From positions 124,001 to 188,000 of the forward strand of contig NZ_FNQJ01000002.1 in NCBI RefSeq assembly GCF_900107605.1: 64,000 nucleotides of DNA. Reading direction: 5' to 3'. This document shows, in pieces, positions 36,783 to 45,012 of the stretch; position 1 is the first letter of the stretch; every line of letters begins with the position of its first letter. The notes beneath the pieces were generated by a model, which was given only the letters and a program-made list of their open reading frames with translations, ran no database searches and was not told the DNA's origin. The stretch is from Acidovorax soli (GTDB lineage: Bacteria > Pseudomonadota > Gammaproteobacteria > Burkholderiales > Burkholderiaceae_C). The translations under genes were made by a program, and so were the position numbers.

Positions 36783-36813
36783 GGCCGGGCTTCCAGCGAA
36801 GCCCGGCCTTTTT
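36783..36813 (+). terminator. Rho-independent terminator after the S41 peptidase gene
   Basis: A perfect 10-bp stem GGCCGGGCTT/AAGCCCGGCC with a 6-nt loop (CCAGCG) and TTTTT directly after it. Confidence 0.9.
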
Positions 36814-36838
36814 CACGCGCCACGCTCCCGCACACACC

Positions 36839-37591
36839 ATGACCGACGACCAGCTCCTGCGCTACTCCCGCCACATCCTGCTCGACGAGGTTGGCATCGA
36901 AGGGCAGGAGCGCATCCTGGCCAGCCATGCCCTGATCATCGGCGCGGGGGGCCTGGGCTCGCCGGCGGTGCTGTTCCTGGGGTCGGCCGGTGTCGGGCAG
37001 ATCACGCTGGTCGATAACGACGTGGTGGACCTGACCAACCTGCAGCGGCAGATTGCCCACACCACCGCCCGTGTGGGGCAGCCCAAGGTGGCGTCGGCGG
37101 CGCAGGCCATCACGGCCATCAACCCGGAGGTTCGGGTCACGGCGCTGCAGGCGCGCGCGGATGCCGCCCTGCTCGACACGCTGGTGCCCCAGGCCACCGT
37201 GGTGCTGGACTGCAGCGACAACTACGCCACGCGCCACGCGATCAACGCCGCCTGTGTGCGGCATGGCAAGCCCCTGGTGGCCGGGGCCGTGATCCGCTTT
37301 GACGGGCAGATCACCGTGGTGGACCCGCGCGATGCGGTCTCGCCGTGCTATGCCTGCGTGTTCCCGCCCGATGCCGCTTTCGAAGAGGTGCAGTGCTCTA
37401 CCATGGGGGTGTTTGCACCGCTGGTTGGCGTGGTGGGTGCCATGCAGGCCGCCGAGGCGCTGAAACTGCTGTCCGGCGCGGGGCCCTCGCTGGCGGGGCG
37501 CCTGCTCATGCTCGATGGTCGCGCCATGGAGTGGAGCACCATGCACCTGAACCGGCACCCCCACTGCCCGGTGTGCGCGGCGTTGAAGTAA
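36839..37591 (+). CDS. moeB: HesA/MoeB/ThiF family adenylyltransferase
   Basis: A 250-residue E1-like enzyme that adenylates the C-terminal Gly of a sulfur-carrier protein (MoaD or ThiS). The nucleotide motif is IGAGGLGSPAVLFLG at about 32-46. DNDVVDLTNLQRQ and the zinc pairs CYACVFP and CPVCAALK are present. No rhodanese domain is attached. Whether it serves MoaD or ThiS cannot be told from context, as neither is nearby. It has its own promoter region after a terminator. Confidence 0.9.
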   Translation: MTDDQLLRYSRHILLDEVGIEGQERILASHALIIGAGGLGSPAVLFLGSAGVGQITLVDNDVVDLTNLQRQIAHTTARVGQPKVASAAQAITAINPEVRVTALQARADAALLDTLVPQATVVLDCSDNYATRHAINAACVRHGKPLVAGAVIRFDGQITVVDPRDAVSPCYACVFPPDAAFEEVQCSTMGVFAPLVGVVGAMQAAEALKLLSGAGPSLAGRLLMLDGRAMEWSTMHLNRHPHCPVCAALK

Positions 37592-37692
37592 GAAACGTCC
37601 TACGCCCTCAGCCTGTGGTGGCTGGCAGAATTGCCGCACCGCCCCCGTTAAATTAACGGCTCGACCCCAGCACATCCGCACCGGTCGCACCC

Positions 37693-38121
37693 ATGGATCA
37701 GGCTGTGAAACTGCGTACCTACATTGTTGAAGACAACGCCACGATTCGGGAAAATCTGATCGGAACGCTGGAGGAACTCGCCTGCGTGGAGGCGGTCGGC
37801 GCCAGCGCCACCGAAGACGAAGGCAAGGAGTGGCTGACCGCCCACAGCGCTCAGTGGGATCTGGCGATCGTGGATCTGTTCCTGCGCCAGGGCAGTGGCC
37901 TCGGTGTGCTGGCGGCATGCCGGGCCCGCCAGCCGGGCCAGAAAATGGTGGTCCTGAGCAACTATGCCACCCCCGATGTGCGCATGCGCTGCGCGCAGCT
38001 TGGCGTGGATGCGGTGTTCGACAAGTCCAACGAAATCGACGCCCTGGTGGACTACTGCATCGAGCACAGCAGCAAGGCACACAGCGCAGCGGATCAGCAG
38101 CCCCGGCCGGACATGCCGTGA
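37693..38121 (+). CDS. Single-domain response regulator
   Basis: A 142-residue receiver domain alone. The acidic pair Glu-Asp is in YIVEDNATIRE and the phospho-acceptor Asp in LAIVDLFLRQG (about residue 56). The switch Ser/Thr and Lys are in VVLSNYATP and VFDKSN. No output domain follows. It converges on the LuxR-type regulator (105 bp apart). It may take part in a phosphorelay with the CHASE3 kinase nearby; this is inference. Confidence 0.88.
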   Translation: MDQAVKLRTYIVEDNATIRENLIGTLEELACVEAVGASATEDEGKEWLTAHSAQWDLAIVDLFLRQGSGLGVLAACRARQPGQKMVVLSNYATPDVRMRCAQLGVDAVFDKSNEIDALVDYCIEHSSKAHSAADQQPRPDMP

Positions 38122-38225
38122 AGCCCCTTGCCCTGCGCAAACCGTGCCGGGGCGGCGTTGACAAGGCACGGCCACCGCGGGACCAGCGCTGCCCGCGCAG
38201 CCAACGGGGCCGGGGGACCCGCCCT

Positions 38226-38858
38226 TCAGTCGATCAGCCGGTTTTTCAGCGCGTAATAGGTCAGATCGCTGTTGGACGAGAGCGCCATCTTTTCCATGAG
38301 CCGCGTGCGGTAGGTGCTCACGGTCTTCACGCTCAGCGACAAGTCCTTGGCGATGTCTCCGGCGGTTTCGCCCTTGGCCAGTTTCAGGAACACCTGGAAT
38401 TCCCGCTCCGACAACTGCTCATGCGGCGGCGCATCGTCCTTGCGGTTCAGTTGCTGCGCCAGCAGCTCGGCAACGGCGGGCGTGAGATAGCGCCGCCCCA
38501 GCGCAATGGTGCGAATGGCCTCGACGATCTCGGAAGGCTCGCACTCCTTGTTGAGGTAACCGCTGGCACCCTGGCGGATCAGGTTGATGGCGTAATGCTC
38601 TTCGGGATAGCCACTCAGGATGAGAATGCCCATGTCGGGCGCCTTCGCACGCAGCATGGCCAGCGCATCCAGCCCGCTCTGGCCCGGCATGGACAGGTCC
38701 ATCAGCAACACGTCTATTTCATGGTTGCGCACGAGATCGATGGCTTCGCGGCCGTTGCCCGCCTCGCCCTCCACGCGAAAGTCGACATGCTCCGACAGAA
38801 ACTGCCGCAGCCCGGTACGAACAATCGCGTGGTCATCCACAATACCGATCTTGATCAT
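38226..38858 (-). CDS. NarL/FixJ-type (LuxR HTH) response regulator
   Basis: A 210-residue regulator. Receiver domain 1-120 with phospho-Asp in VLLMDLSMPGQSG (about Asp54) and Lys in YLNKECEPSE. The C-terminal LuxR HTH is LSEREFQVFLKLAKGETAGD followed by IAKDLSLSVKTVSTYRTRLM (about 147-190). It is divergent from a histidine kinase gene 120 bp away, which is the likely partner. Confidence 0.92.
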   Translation of the reverse strand: MIKIGIVDDHAIVRTGLRQFLSEHVDFRVEGEAGNGREAIDLVRNHEIDVLLMDLSMPGQSGLDALAMLRAKAPDMGILILSGYPEEHYAINLIRQGASGYLNKECEPSEIVEAIRTIALGRRYLTPAVAELLAQQLNRKDDAPPHEQLSEREFQVFLKLAKGETAGDIAKDLSLSVKTVSTYRTRLMEKMALSSNSDLTYYALKNRLID

Positions 38859-38978
38859 GAGCTTCTTTCAGGGAGCGGCCATGCCACGTCCAGGTCGTTG
38901 TTGTTGCACAGGCTTGCGCCGCCACCTGCACCGCAGGCGACAGCGTAGCAGTTCCCCGCGATTATCCGAGCACCCCGC

Positions 38979-40343
38979 ATGACGTTTAAAGAAAACTCCC
39001 GGCACTGGCTCAGAAAAAGCCGCACGATGGCCTTCAGCCTGCCTTTTGCCTTGCTGGCTGCGCTGGTGCTGATCGGCATCAACGAAGCCGGGCACATGCG
39101 CTCGCAGGAAGCCGTGGAAGCCATGAACGAGGGACAGCAGACCCGCAATGCGGTCAACCGCCTGCTGCAAAGCATGCTGGACGCCGAAACCGGCCAGCGC
39201 GGCTACCTGCTGACCGGCAACGAAACCTACCTCGAACCCTACGACAAGGCAGTTGTCACGGTGCAGACCAATCTGGACGAGTTGCGCAACCGGTATCTGA
39301 AGTCGCCCGATGAACTGCAGCAGTTTGCCCATCTGTCGCGCGAGGTTTCGCGCAAGCTGGCCGAGATGGAGCTGAGCCTGCGCCTGCGCCGGCAGGGCAA
39401 CGAGGATGCCTGGAAATTCATCCTGTTCACCGACGTGGGCAAGGAGCACATGGAGTCGATCCGCAAACAGGCCCATGTGCTGATCGATCGCAGTGCCCAG
39501 AGGGTGCAGGAGAGCCGCCGCCAGATTGTGCAATCGCTGATGCTGTCGCGCATCGGCATTGCGACCGTGACAGCCGTCGGCCTGCTGGCGTTCTACATGT
39601 ACCTGCGCCAGGCCAGCACCCTGCAAGAGGTGAACCAGCGCGAACAGGAAGTGCTGGAGCGTGAGCGCGAGCGGCTCGAAGGCCTGGTCCGCGCGCGCAC
39701 CGCCTCGCTGTCCGAGCTGGCCAGCCACCTGCAGCAGGTGCGCGAGGACGAACGTGGCTACCTGGCGCGCGAACTGCACGACGAACTGGGCGCCTTGCTG
39801 ACCGCCGCCAAGCTCGACGTCGCCCGGCTCAAGTCGAAGATCGACCACCAGGCCCCCGAAGTTGCCGAACGCCTCCGGCACCTGACCGAAACGCTCAACA
39901 GCGGCATTGCCCTCAAGCGCCGCATCATCGAGGACCTGCGCCCCTCCTCGCTGTCCAACCTGGGGCTGGCGACGGCCCTTGAAATCCTGACCCGCGAACA
40001 TGCCGAGACCGCCGGGATCGAGATCGAGACCAGTCTGGAGTCCGTGCAGCTGACAGAGGCCACCCAGCTGACGGTCTACCGGCTGGTGCAGGAAGCCCTC
40101 ACCAACATCAGCAAGTACGCCAAGGCCACCAAGGTGCTGGTGACCGTGCACAACCACCCTACCCATGTGACGGTGCAGGTGCGCGACGATGGCGCAGGCT
40201 TCGACCCGGCCAGCGTGGGCATTGCGTCGCATGGACTGGCCGGCATGCGCCACCGGGTGGAGGCCGCCGGCGGGCGGCTGACCATCACCTCCCGCCCGGG
40301 CAACGGCACCCTGGTGTCGGCCGTTCTGCCCAAGCCCCGCTGA
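38979..40343 (+). CDS. CHASE3-domain histidine kinase (HisKA_3 type)
   Basis: A 454-residue membrane kinase. TM1 is about 17-35, a periplasmic CHASE3 sensor covers about 36-185 ([19 protein letters not shown]), and TM2 is about 190-210. A coiled-coil linker leads to the HisKA_3 box with the phospho-His in [15 protein letters not shown]. The HATPase_c has N box [14 protein letters not shown]1 DDGAGFD and G2 GLAGMRHR. The NarL-type architecture matches the LuxR-type regulator encoded divergently. The signal is unknown. Confidence 0.93.
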   Translation: MTFKENSRHWLRKSRTMAFSLPFALLAALVLIGINEAGHMRSQEAVEAMNEGQQTRNAVNRLLQSMLDAETGQRGYLLTGNETYLEPYDKAVVTVQTNLDELRNRYLKSPDELQQFAHLSREVSRKLAEMELSLRLRRQGNEDAWKFILFTDVGKEHMESIRKQAHVLIDRSAQRVQESRRQIVQSLMLSRIGIATVTAVGLLAFYMYLRQASTLQEVNQREQEVLERERERLEGLVRARTASLSELASHLQQVREDERGYLARELHDELGALLTAAKLDVARLKSKIDHQAPEVAERLRHLTETLNSGIALKRRIIEDLRPSSLSNLGLATALEILTREHAETAGIEIETSLESVQLTEATQLTVYRLVQEALTNISKYAKATKVLVTVHNHPTHVTVQVRDDGAGFDPASVGIASHGLAGMRHRVEAAGGRLTITSRPGNGTLVSAVLPKPR

Positions 40344-40357
40344 ATTACCCGCACCCC

Positions 40358-40385
40358 GGCACCACGGCACCACGGCACCACGGCA
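40358..40385. repeat. Short tandem repeat (GGCACCAC)3.5
   Basis: Three full 8-bp units and a half follow the histidine kinase stop by 15 bp. The 238-bp gap to the next gene (40344-40581) shows no other clear feature apart from a promoter expected for the small-gene cluster. Confidence 0.75.
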
Positions 40386-40581
40386 TGCTGCGGCCTGCGC
40401 TGGGCGTTCAGGCGGGATGGCACCGTCGGCTGCGTCCTACAAGGCAGCCCTCCAGGTGCCGACAAGGGCGAGCGCCAGCCACCGGCATGCGCGGCGGCCC
40501 GCTCTGCCTACAGTACATCTCAGGCGCTCAATTCCTGGCGCCACCTCACTTACGGCAACACCGAGCTTCAAGGAGATGGAA

Positions 40582-40746
40582 ATGCTGCACTACGCCGTTG
40601 TCTTTCTGGTTATCGCGCTCATCGCCGCTGTGTTCGGCTTTGGCGGCATTGCGGCAGGCGCCGTAGGCATCGCCAAGATCCTGTTCTTTGTGTTCGTGAT
40701 CATGGCCATCGTGACGTTCGTGCTGGGCCTGCTGAAAAAGGGCTGA
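40582..40746 (+). CDS. DUF1328 small membrane protein
   Basis: A 54-residue protein with two hydrophobic helices around [15 protein letters not shown], the DUF1328/YtjA pattern. The start is ATG 40582 (MLHYAVVF), 6 nt after AAGGAG; the in-frame ATG at 40576 directly touches that ribosome-binding site and is unlikely. Members are widespread, small and often stress-associated; function is unknown. It heads a series of four small envelope/stress genes. Confidence 0.88.
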   Translation: MLHYAVVFLVIALIAAVFGFGGIAAGAVGIAKILFFVFVIMAIVTFVLGLLKKG

Positions 40747-40814
40747 TCCCCGCACTCCACCGTCCTGCGACAGCCATTGCGTTCCCCAACCCTTTACATC
40801 TTCGGAGAGTACCC

Positions 40815-41204
40815 ATGAATACCGAATCCACCACGACCAAAGTTGCGGACGGGGCGCGCAGTCTCGCCGATAACGTGCTGCAAAGCGCCCAGGACGCAGC
40901 ACAGACGACACGCGACAAAGCCAGGGAATCCCTGGACAAGGCCGAATCCGGTGTGCGCGAACTGCGCCGTGAAGCCAGCCCGGTCATCAATGATCTGGCC
41001 GCCCGCGCCCACGACCTGGCCACGCGCAGCATCGACTTCTGCGCCGAGAGCAGTGCCCGCGCACGCCACCAGGTCCAGCAGGCTGCTGACGCCACCACAC
41101 GCTATGTCACGCAGCAGCCGGGCAAGTCCGTGGCCATTGCCGCCGCTGCTGGCGCCGCCGTGACAGCCGCTGTGCTGCTGATGTCACGCCGCCGCAACCC
41201 CTGA
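40815..41204 (+). CDS. DUF883/ElaB-YqjD-like membrane-anchored protein
   Basis: A 129-residue protein, mostly amphipathic Ala/Arg/Asp-rich helix (about 10-95) with a single C-terminal transmembrane anchor (KSVAIAAAAGAAVTAAVLL) and a short basic tail. E. coli homologues ElaB and YqjD bind ribosomes at the inner membrane in stationary phase. Sequence similarity here is mainly in architecture. GGAGAG precedes the ATG. Confidence 0.78.
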   Translation: MNTESTTTKVADGARSLADNVLQSAQDAAQTTRDKARESLDKAESGVRELRREASPVINDLAARAHDLATRSIDFCAESSARARHQVQQAADATTRYVTQQPGKSVAIAAAAGAAVTAAVLLMSRRRNP

Positions 41205-41242
41205 ACGACCACGGAGCTTTTCGCCCCATTGAAAGTGTCTCC

Positions 41243-41797
41243 ATGAACAAACTCAGCCCTCTGCCCTCCCATGCGGCCGGCATGGAACTGGACGAAACAG
41301 CCCTGAAAGCCGCGGCCACCAGCCATCTGGATGAGGGTGCGGTCACACCCGCCTTCAGCCAGCATCGCGACGACATCGTGCGCCTGCTCAACGACGCCCT
41401 GGCAACCGAGCTGGTCTGCGTGCTGCGCTACAAGCGCCACCACTTCACCGCCCACGGCATGACCTCGCCCGCCATTGCGGCGGAGCTCATGGTGCACGCC
41501 ACCGAAGAAGCGGCCCACGCCGACCTGCTCGCCCGGCGCATCGTGCAGCTGGGGGGCAAGCCCGACTTTGCGCCCGACACCCTGCTCGCCCGCAGTCATG
41601 CCGACTACGACACCTCGTCGGACCTCCAGGCCATGGTGAAAGCCAACCTGGTGGCTGAACGCATTGCCGTGGAGGCCTACCGCCAGATGATTGCATTGAT
41701 TGGTGACAAAGACCCCACCACCAAACGCATGCTCGAAGGCATACTGGCCGACGAAGAAGAACATGCCGACGAACTCAAGGATTTGCTGGGAACCTAG
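41243..41797 (+). CDS. Bacterioferritin/ferritin-like domain protein
   Basis: A 184-residue four-helix protein. Glu and His residues in the right spacing (LATELVCVLRYKRHH, then HATEEAAHADLLARR, then AERIAVEAYRQMI and ADEEEHADEL) fit a di-iron ferritin-like site. Its length is a little above bacterioferritin because of an N-terminal extension of about 35 residues. It may store iron or detoxify peroxide. It lies in a cluster with DUF1328, DUF883-like and BON genes. Confidence 0.83.
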   Translation: MNKLSPLPSHAAGMELDETALKAAATSHLDEGAVTPAFSQHRDDIVRLLNDALATELVCVLRYKRHHFTAHGMTSPAIAAELMVHATEEAAHADLLARRIVQLGGKPDFAPDTLLARSHADYDTSSDLQAMVKANLVAERIAVEAYRQMIALIGDKDPTTKRMLEGILADEEEHADELKDLLGT

Positions 41798-41902
41798 CCC
41801 GTTCCAGCGCCACGACAGCCAGCCGGTCACGGAGGGTGCAACAAGCCGGCAAGCTGTGATTTTCCCTCGCACCCGCGTCTCCACTCTTTGAAGGAATACA
41901 CC

Positions 41903-42220
41903 ATGAAATACGCACGTGCCCTCGCCTTTGCCGCAGCCACAGCCATCACCGTCGTCACCGCCACGGGCTGCGCAGTGGCGCGCAACCAGCAAACCGCTGG
42001 CGCCTACATCGACGATGCGGGCATCACCACCGCCGTCAAGGCCAAGATGGCGGAAGACAAAACGGTGTCCGCTACCGCCATCAGCGTCGAAACGCTCAAC
42101 GGCACGGTTCAGCTGTCGGGTTTTGCCAAGTCGCAAGCCGAGAAGAACCAGGCGGAAGCCATTGCCCGCAACACCAGGAACGTCAAGGAAGTGCGCAACA
42201 GCATTGTTGTGCGCCCCTGA
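41903..42220 (+). CDS. BON-domain periplasmic lipoprotein
   Basis: A 105-residue protein with signal peptide and lipobox TATGC (Cys at about 23), then one BON domain (AGITTAVKAKMAEDKTVSAT, then VETLNGTVQLSGFAKS, ending VKEVRNSIVV). BON proteins such as OsmY bind phospholipid and respond to osmotic or envelope stress. GAAGGAA lies upstream of the ATG at 41903. The TGA stop runs straight into a multi-stem repeat. Confidence 0.9.
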   Translation: MKYARALAFAAATAITVVTATGCAVARNQQTAGAYIDDAGITTAVKAKMAEDKTVSATAISVETLNGTVQLSGFAKSQAEKNQAEAIARNTRNVKEVRNSIVVRP

Positions 42221-42324
42221 TAAGGTCTCGCATTCAAGCGGATAACTAGGCGGGAAGCCGCAGACAGTGCTCTGGCACGGCAAGGCGAACCAACGAAGTT
42301 ATACGTTTGAAGGCAAAACCGTAT
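42221..42324. repeat. Stop-abutting multi-stem repeat, copy 4
   Basis: It begins at the base after the BON gene stop, so the junction reads TGATAAGGTCT. The outer arms are GGTCTCGCATTCAAGCG and the complement ending CCGTAT, core GCAGACAGTGCT-CT-GGCACGGCAAGG. Its orientation relative to the preceding gene is opposite to the other four copies. Confidence 0.82.
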
Positions 42325-42382
42325 GAGCGTTCGCGCACGATCCTGTCGGTAGCGGCGCAAGCCGTGCGGCGGGGCGTGGCAG

Positions 42383-42432
42383 AAAAAGGGCACCAGCACC
42401 GAACCATCTGGTTCGGTGCTGGTGCCCTTTTT
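42383..42432. terminator. Bidirectional rho-independent terminator with a very long perfect stem
   Basis: A 23-bp perfect stem (42383-42405 with 42410-42432) around an ATCT loop. The stem begins AAAAAGGGCACCAGC on the left and ends GCTGGTGCCCTTTTT on the right, so an A-run and U-run flank a GC-rich core in both directions. It lies 160 bp after the BON gene and 70 bp before the metallopeptidase gene. Confidence 0.85.
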
Positions 42433-42499
42433 GACTGGCCGCCGCGCTTTCTCGTCTGCCCGCGGCGCGCCCGACCGCCGGGGGTTAAGCTGCAACACC

Positions 42500-43582
42500 A
42501 TGCGGGTATTCAATTGCGACCATTGCGGTCATCTGGTTTTTTTTGACAGCGTGCAATGCATGCATTGCGGCAGCACGCTCGCCTTTGTGCCCGAGCTGCT
42601 CTGCATGGCGGCGTTGGCCCCGGCCCCGCAGGACGGGCCGGACCTGTGGCGCCGCATGGGGCTGCGCGGCAGTGCGGACTGCAGCGGGCGGCTCTATCGC
42701 CTGTGCGCCAACCACGCCGCCTACGACGCCTGCAATTTCGCCCTGCCGGCGCACGATTTCTCCCCGCTGTGTGTGTCGTGCCGCCAGACGCGCGTGCTGC
42801 CCGATCTCTCCGAACCCGCCAACCTGGGCCGATGGAAGCAGATCGAAGCGGCCAAGCGCCAGCTTTTCTACACGCTGGCCCGCCTGGGGCTGGAGCCCGC
42901 GCCGGGCCGGTCCGGACCGGTGTTCGAGTTTCTGGCGGACTGGCCCGGCGGGCCACCCGTCCTCACCGGCCACCATGGCGGCACCATCACCCTCAACGTG
43001 GCCGAAGCCGACGACGGCGAGCGCGCGCGGCGGCGCGTAGCGCTGGGCGAGCCCTACCGCACCCTGATTGGCCACCTGCGCCATGAATCGGGCCATTTCT
43101 ACTGGGACCAGCTGGTGCGCGACGGCCATTGCCTGGAGGCCTTTCGCAGCCTGTTTGGCGATGAGCGCCTCGATTACGCCGCCGCCCTGCGTGCCCACTA
43201 CGCCAAAGGCAGCGACACGGGCGACTGGCGCCCGCACCATGTGAGCAGCTACGCGGCCTCACACCCCTGGGAGGACTGGGCCGAAACCTGGGCGCATTAC
43301 CTGCACATGGTGGACCTGCTCGAAACGGCGGCCAGCTACCAGACCAGCCTGTCCGTGCCCGACCCGCATGCCGCCCAGCGCCACCAGGTGAGCGACCCCT
43401 TTGCCAGCCCGCGACCCGCGTTTGACGACATGGTGCGCCAGTGGGTGCCCCTGACCCTGCTGCTCAACAGCCTGAACCGCAGCCTGGGGCAGAGCGACGC
43501 CTACCCCTTTGCCCTGTCGCCCGGCGCGCTGCGCAAACTGCGCTTTGCGCACGACTTGCTGATGCAGCCCCCCGCAGGCTGA
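42500..43582 (+). CDS. Putative zinc-binding metallopeptidase (zinc-ribbon N-terminus)
   Basis: A 360-residue protein. The N-terminal CDHCGH...CMHCGS pair of CxxC knuckles forms a zinc ribbon, and another pair (CxxCxQ) follows near 90. HESGH in IGHLRHESGHFYWD fits an HExxH metalloprotease helix. The later region has HPWEDWAETWAHYLH, typical of the family. No signal peptide, so cytoplasmic. The start at 42500 gives the ribbon at the N-terminus. Natural substrate unknown. It converges on coaD with a 13-bp gap. Confidence 0.83.
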   Translation: MRVFNCDHCGHLVFFDSVQCMHCGSTLAFVPELLCMAALAPAPQDGPDLWRRMGLRGSADCSGRLYRLCANHAAYDACNFALPAHDFSPLCVSCRQTRVLPDLSEPANLGRWKQIEAAKRQLFYTLARLGLEPAPGRSGPVFEFLADWPGGPPVLTGHHGGTITLNVAEADDGERARRRVALGEPYRTLIGHLRHESGHFYWDQLVRDGHCLEAFRSLFGDERLDYAAALRAHYAKGSDTGDWRPHHVSSYAASHPWEDWAETWAHYLHMVDLLETAASYQTSLSVPDPHAAQRHQVSDPFASPRPAFDDMVRQWVPLTLLLNSLNRSLGQSDAYPFALSPGALRKLRFAHDLLMQPPAG

Positions 43583-43595
43583 AAGTCTCAGCCTC

Positions 43596-44096
43596 TCAGG
43601 CCGACGCTGCACGGTTCAGCTTGCGCATCAGTTGCGCATGCACCCCGGGCGAGACGAACTGCGCCACGTCGCCGCCCAGCGGGGCAATTTCGCGCACCAG
43701 CGTGCTGCTGATGAACTGGTGCTGGCTGCTGGGGGTGAGGAACACCGTCTCGATGTGCGGCACCAGTGCGCGGTTCATGCCTGCCAGCTGGAATTCGTAG
43801 TCGAAATCGGTGCCCGAGCGCAGGCCGCGCAGCATGGCCGTGCCGCCGCGCGCAGCGGTGAACTCGGTCACCAGGCCATCAAAAGGCTCGACGCTCACCT
43901 GCGGGCAGTCGCGCAGCGCCTCGCGCGCCATGTCCATGCGCTCGTCCAGGCTGAACAGGGTCTTTTTGTGGTGGGCAATGGCCACGGCAACGATCACCCG
44001 GTCGAACAGTTTCGCAGCGCGGCGCACCAGGTCTTCATGGCCCAGCGTGATGGGATCGAAGGTTCCGGGGTAGATGGCGAGCACGTTGGGTGCCAT
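43596..44096 (-). CDS. coaD: Phosphopantetheine adenylyltransferase
   Basis: A 166-residue nucleotidyltransferase making dephospho-CoA. TFDPITLGHEDLVRRA has the TxGH motif near residues 12-20, and LTPSSQHQFISSTLVREI is the typical second motif. The start at 44096 (MAPNVLAIYPG) is chosen; the frame upstream runs through the AT-rich repeat. It is downstream of rsmD on the same strand with a 202-bp gap. Confidence 0.96.
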   Translation of the reverse strand: MAPNVLAIYPGTFDPITLGHEDLVRRAAKLFDRVIVAVAIAHHKKTLFSLDERMDMAREALRDCPQVSVEPFDGLVTEFTAARGGTAMLRGLRSGTDFDYEFQLAGMNRALVPHIETVFLTPSSQHQFISSTLVREIAPLGGDVAQFVSPGVHAQLMRKLNRAASA

Positions 44097-44240
44097 GGGC
44101 TGGGGTCTCCTGGTGGGCAGATGGATTTGGGGCCCGGCCCACAGGGGCCGGCCGGGCCGCGTGGGCGGATTATGCAGCGCACTGCAACGCGCAGGAGGCG
44201 CAGTGCATGCCCCCTTTTTTTTCAAGAAAATACGACTCTG

Positions 44241-44284
44241 GCGTTTATATAGAAAGCGCAATAAGCTACTATTTTTATAGCTAC
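44241..44284. repeat. Dispersed GCG/AGCTA repeat between rsmD and coaD
   Basis: GCGTTTATATAGAAAGCGC followed by AATAAGCTACTATTTTTATAGCTAC belongs to the same family as the copies near 33040 and 13150, with the AGCTA motif in both directions. It is the AT-rich part of the rsmD-coaD gap. Confidence 0.55.
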
Positions 44285-44298
44285 CGAGTACTGTACCG

Positions 44299-45012
44299 TC
44301 AGCCCGCCAGGCGCCGCTGAAGCAGGTGCGCATGCACCGCACCCGCCTTCAGGTGGCGGTGCACCACCAGCCCGAACGGGGCCAGTGCCTCGTCGGTCCA
44401 GGCCTGCGGCGCCTCCAGGTAAACGAAGCCGTCTGCCGCCACGGCCTTGGCGGCGGCCTGCAGGGCCGGCTCGAACCAGGCGCTGTCAAACGGCGGGTCG
44501 AGCAGCACCAGGTGCAGACTGGCCGGCGCTACCTGCCGTAGCGCGGCAATGCCGTCGCCGCGCTGCACACGCACGGCCGTGGCCGCCAGGCGGGCCTGCA
44601 GCTTGTGCAGCTGGGCCACCAGGGTGGCGTCGTTTTCCACCAGCTGCACGGCGGCAGCGCCGCGCGAAGCCGCCTCCAGCCCCAGCGCGCCAGTGCCGGC
44701 AAATGCATCCAGGCAATGCCAGCCGGTCAGGTCCTGGCCCAGCCAGTTGAACAGGGTTTCGCGCACGCGATCGGGCGTGGGACGCAGGCCCGGGCGCTGG
44801 GCCACGGGCAGGCGGGTGCGCTTCCACTGGCCGCCGATGATGCGGATTTCGCCCGCAGCCTGGGGGGCTGCGTCTTTCCGGGCGCTGCTCTTGGCTGCCT
44901 TGGTGTTCTTGGACTCCTTGGCGTCGTCGGGCTCGGCCGCGGGGACGTTCCTGGCCGGACGGGCCAGGCGGCCGCCGGGCAGGGTTTCCAGGCGCAGGCT
45001 GGAGCGGCTCAT
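44299..45012 (-). CDS. rsmD: 16S rRNA (guanine966-N2)-methyltransferase RsmD
   Basis: A 237-residue SAM methyltransferase. An N-terminal extension of about 55 residues is Ala/Lys/Arg-rich. The core has IIGGQWKRTRLP, LRPTPDRVRETLFNWL, SAM motif LDAFAGTGALGLEAASRGA and the catalytic LLDPPFD. The start ATG overlaps the stop of the M16 peptidase gene by 4 bp, so translation is coupled. In many relatives rsmD is in an operon with ftsY; here ftsY is on the opposite strand. Confidence 0.94.
   Translation of the reverse strand: MSRSSLRLETLPGGRLARPARNVPAAEPDDAKESKNTKAAKSSARKDAAPQAAGEIRIIGGQWKRTRLPVAQRPGLRPTPDRVRETLFNWLGQDLTGWHCLDAFAGTGALGLEAASRGAAAVQLVENDATLVAQLHKLQARLAATAVRVQRGDGIAALRQVAPASLHLVLLDPPFDSAWFEPALQAAAKAVAADGFVYLEAPQAWTDEALAPFGLVVHRHLKAGAVHAHLLQRRLAG

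Noticed and set aside
40576-40581. Start of the DUF1328 gene at ATG 40576
   Set aside because: AAGGAG ends exactly at this ATG, leaving no spacing. The ATG six bases later has correct spacing and the conserved start.
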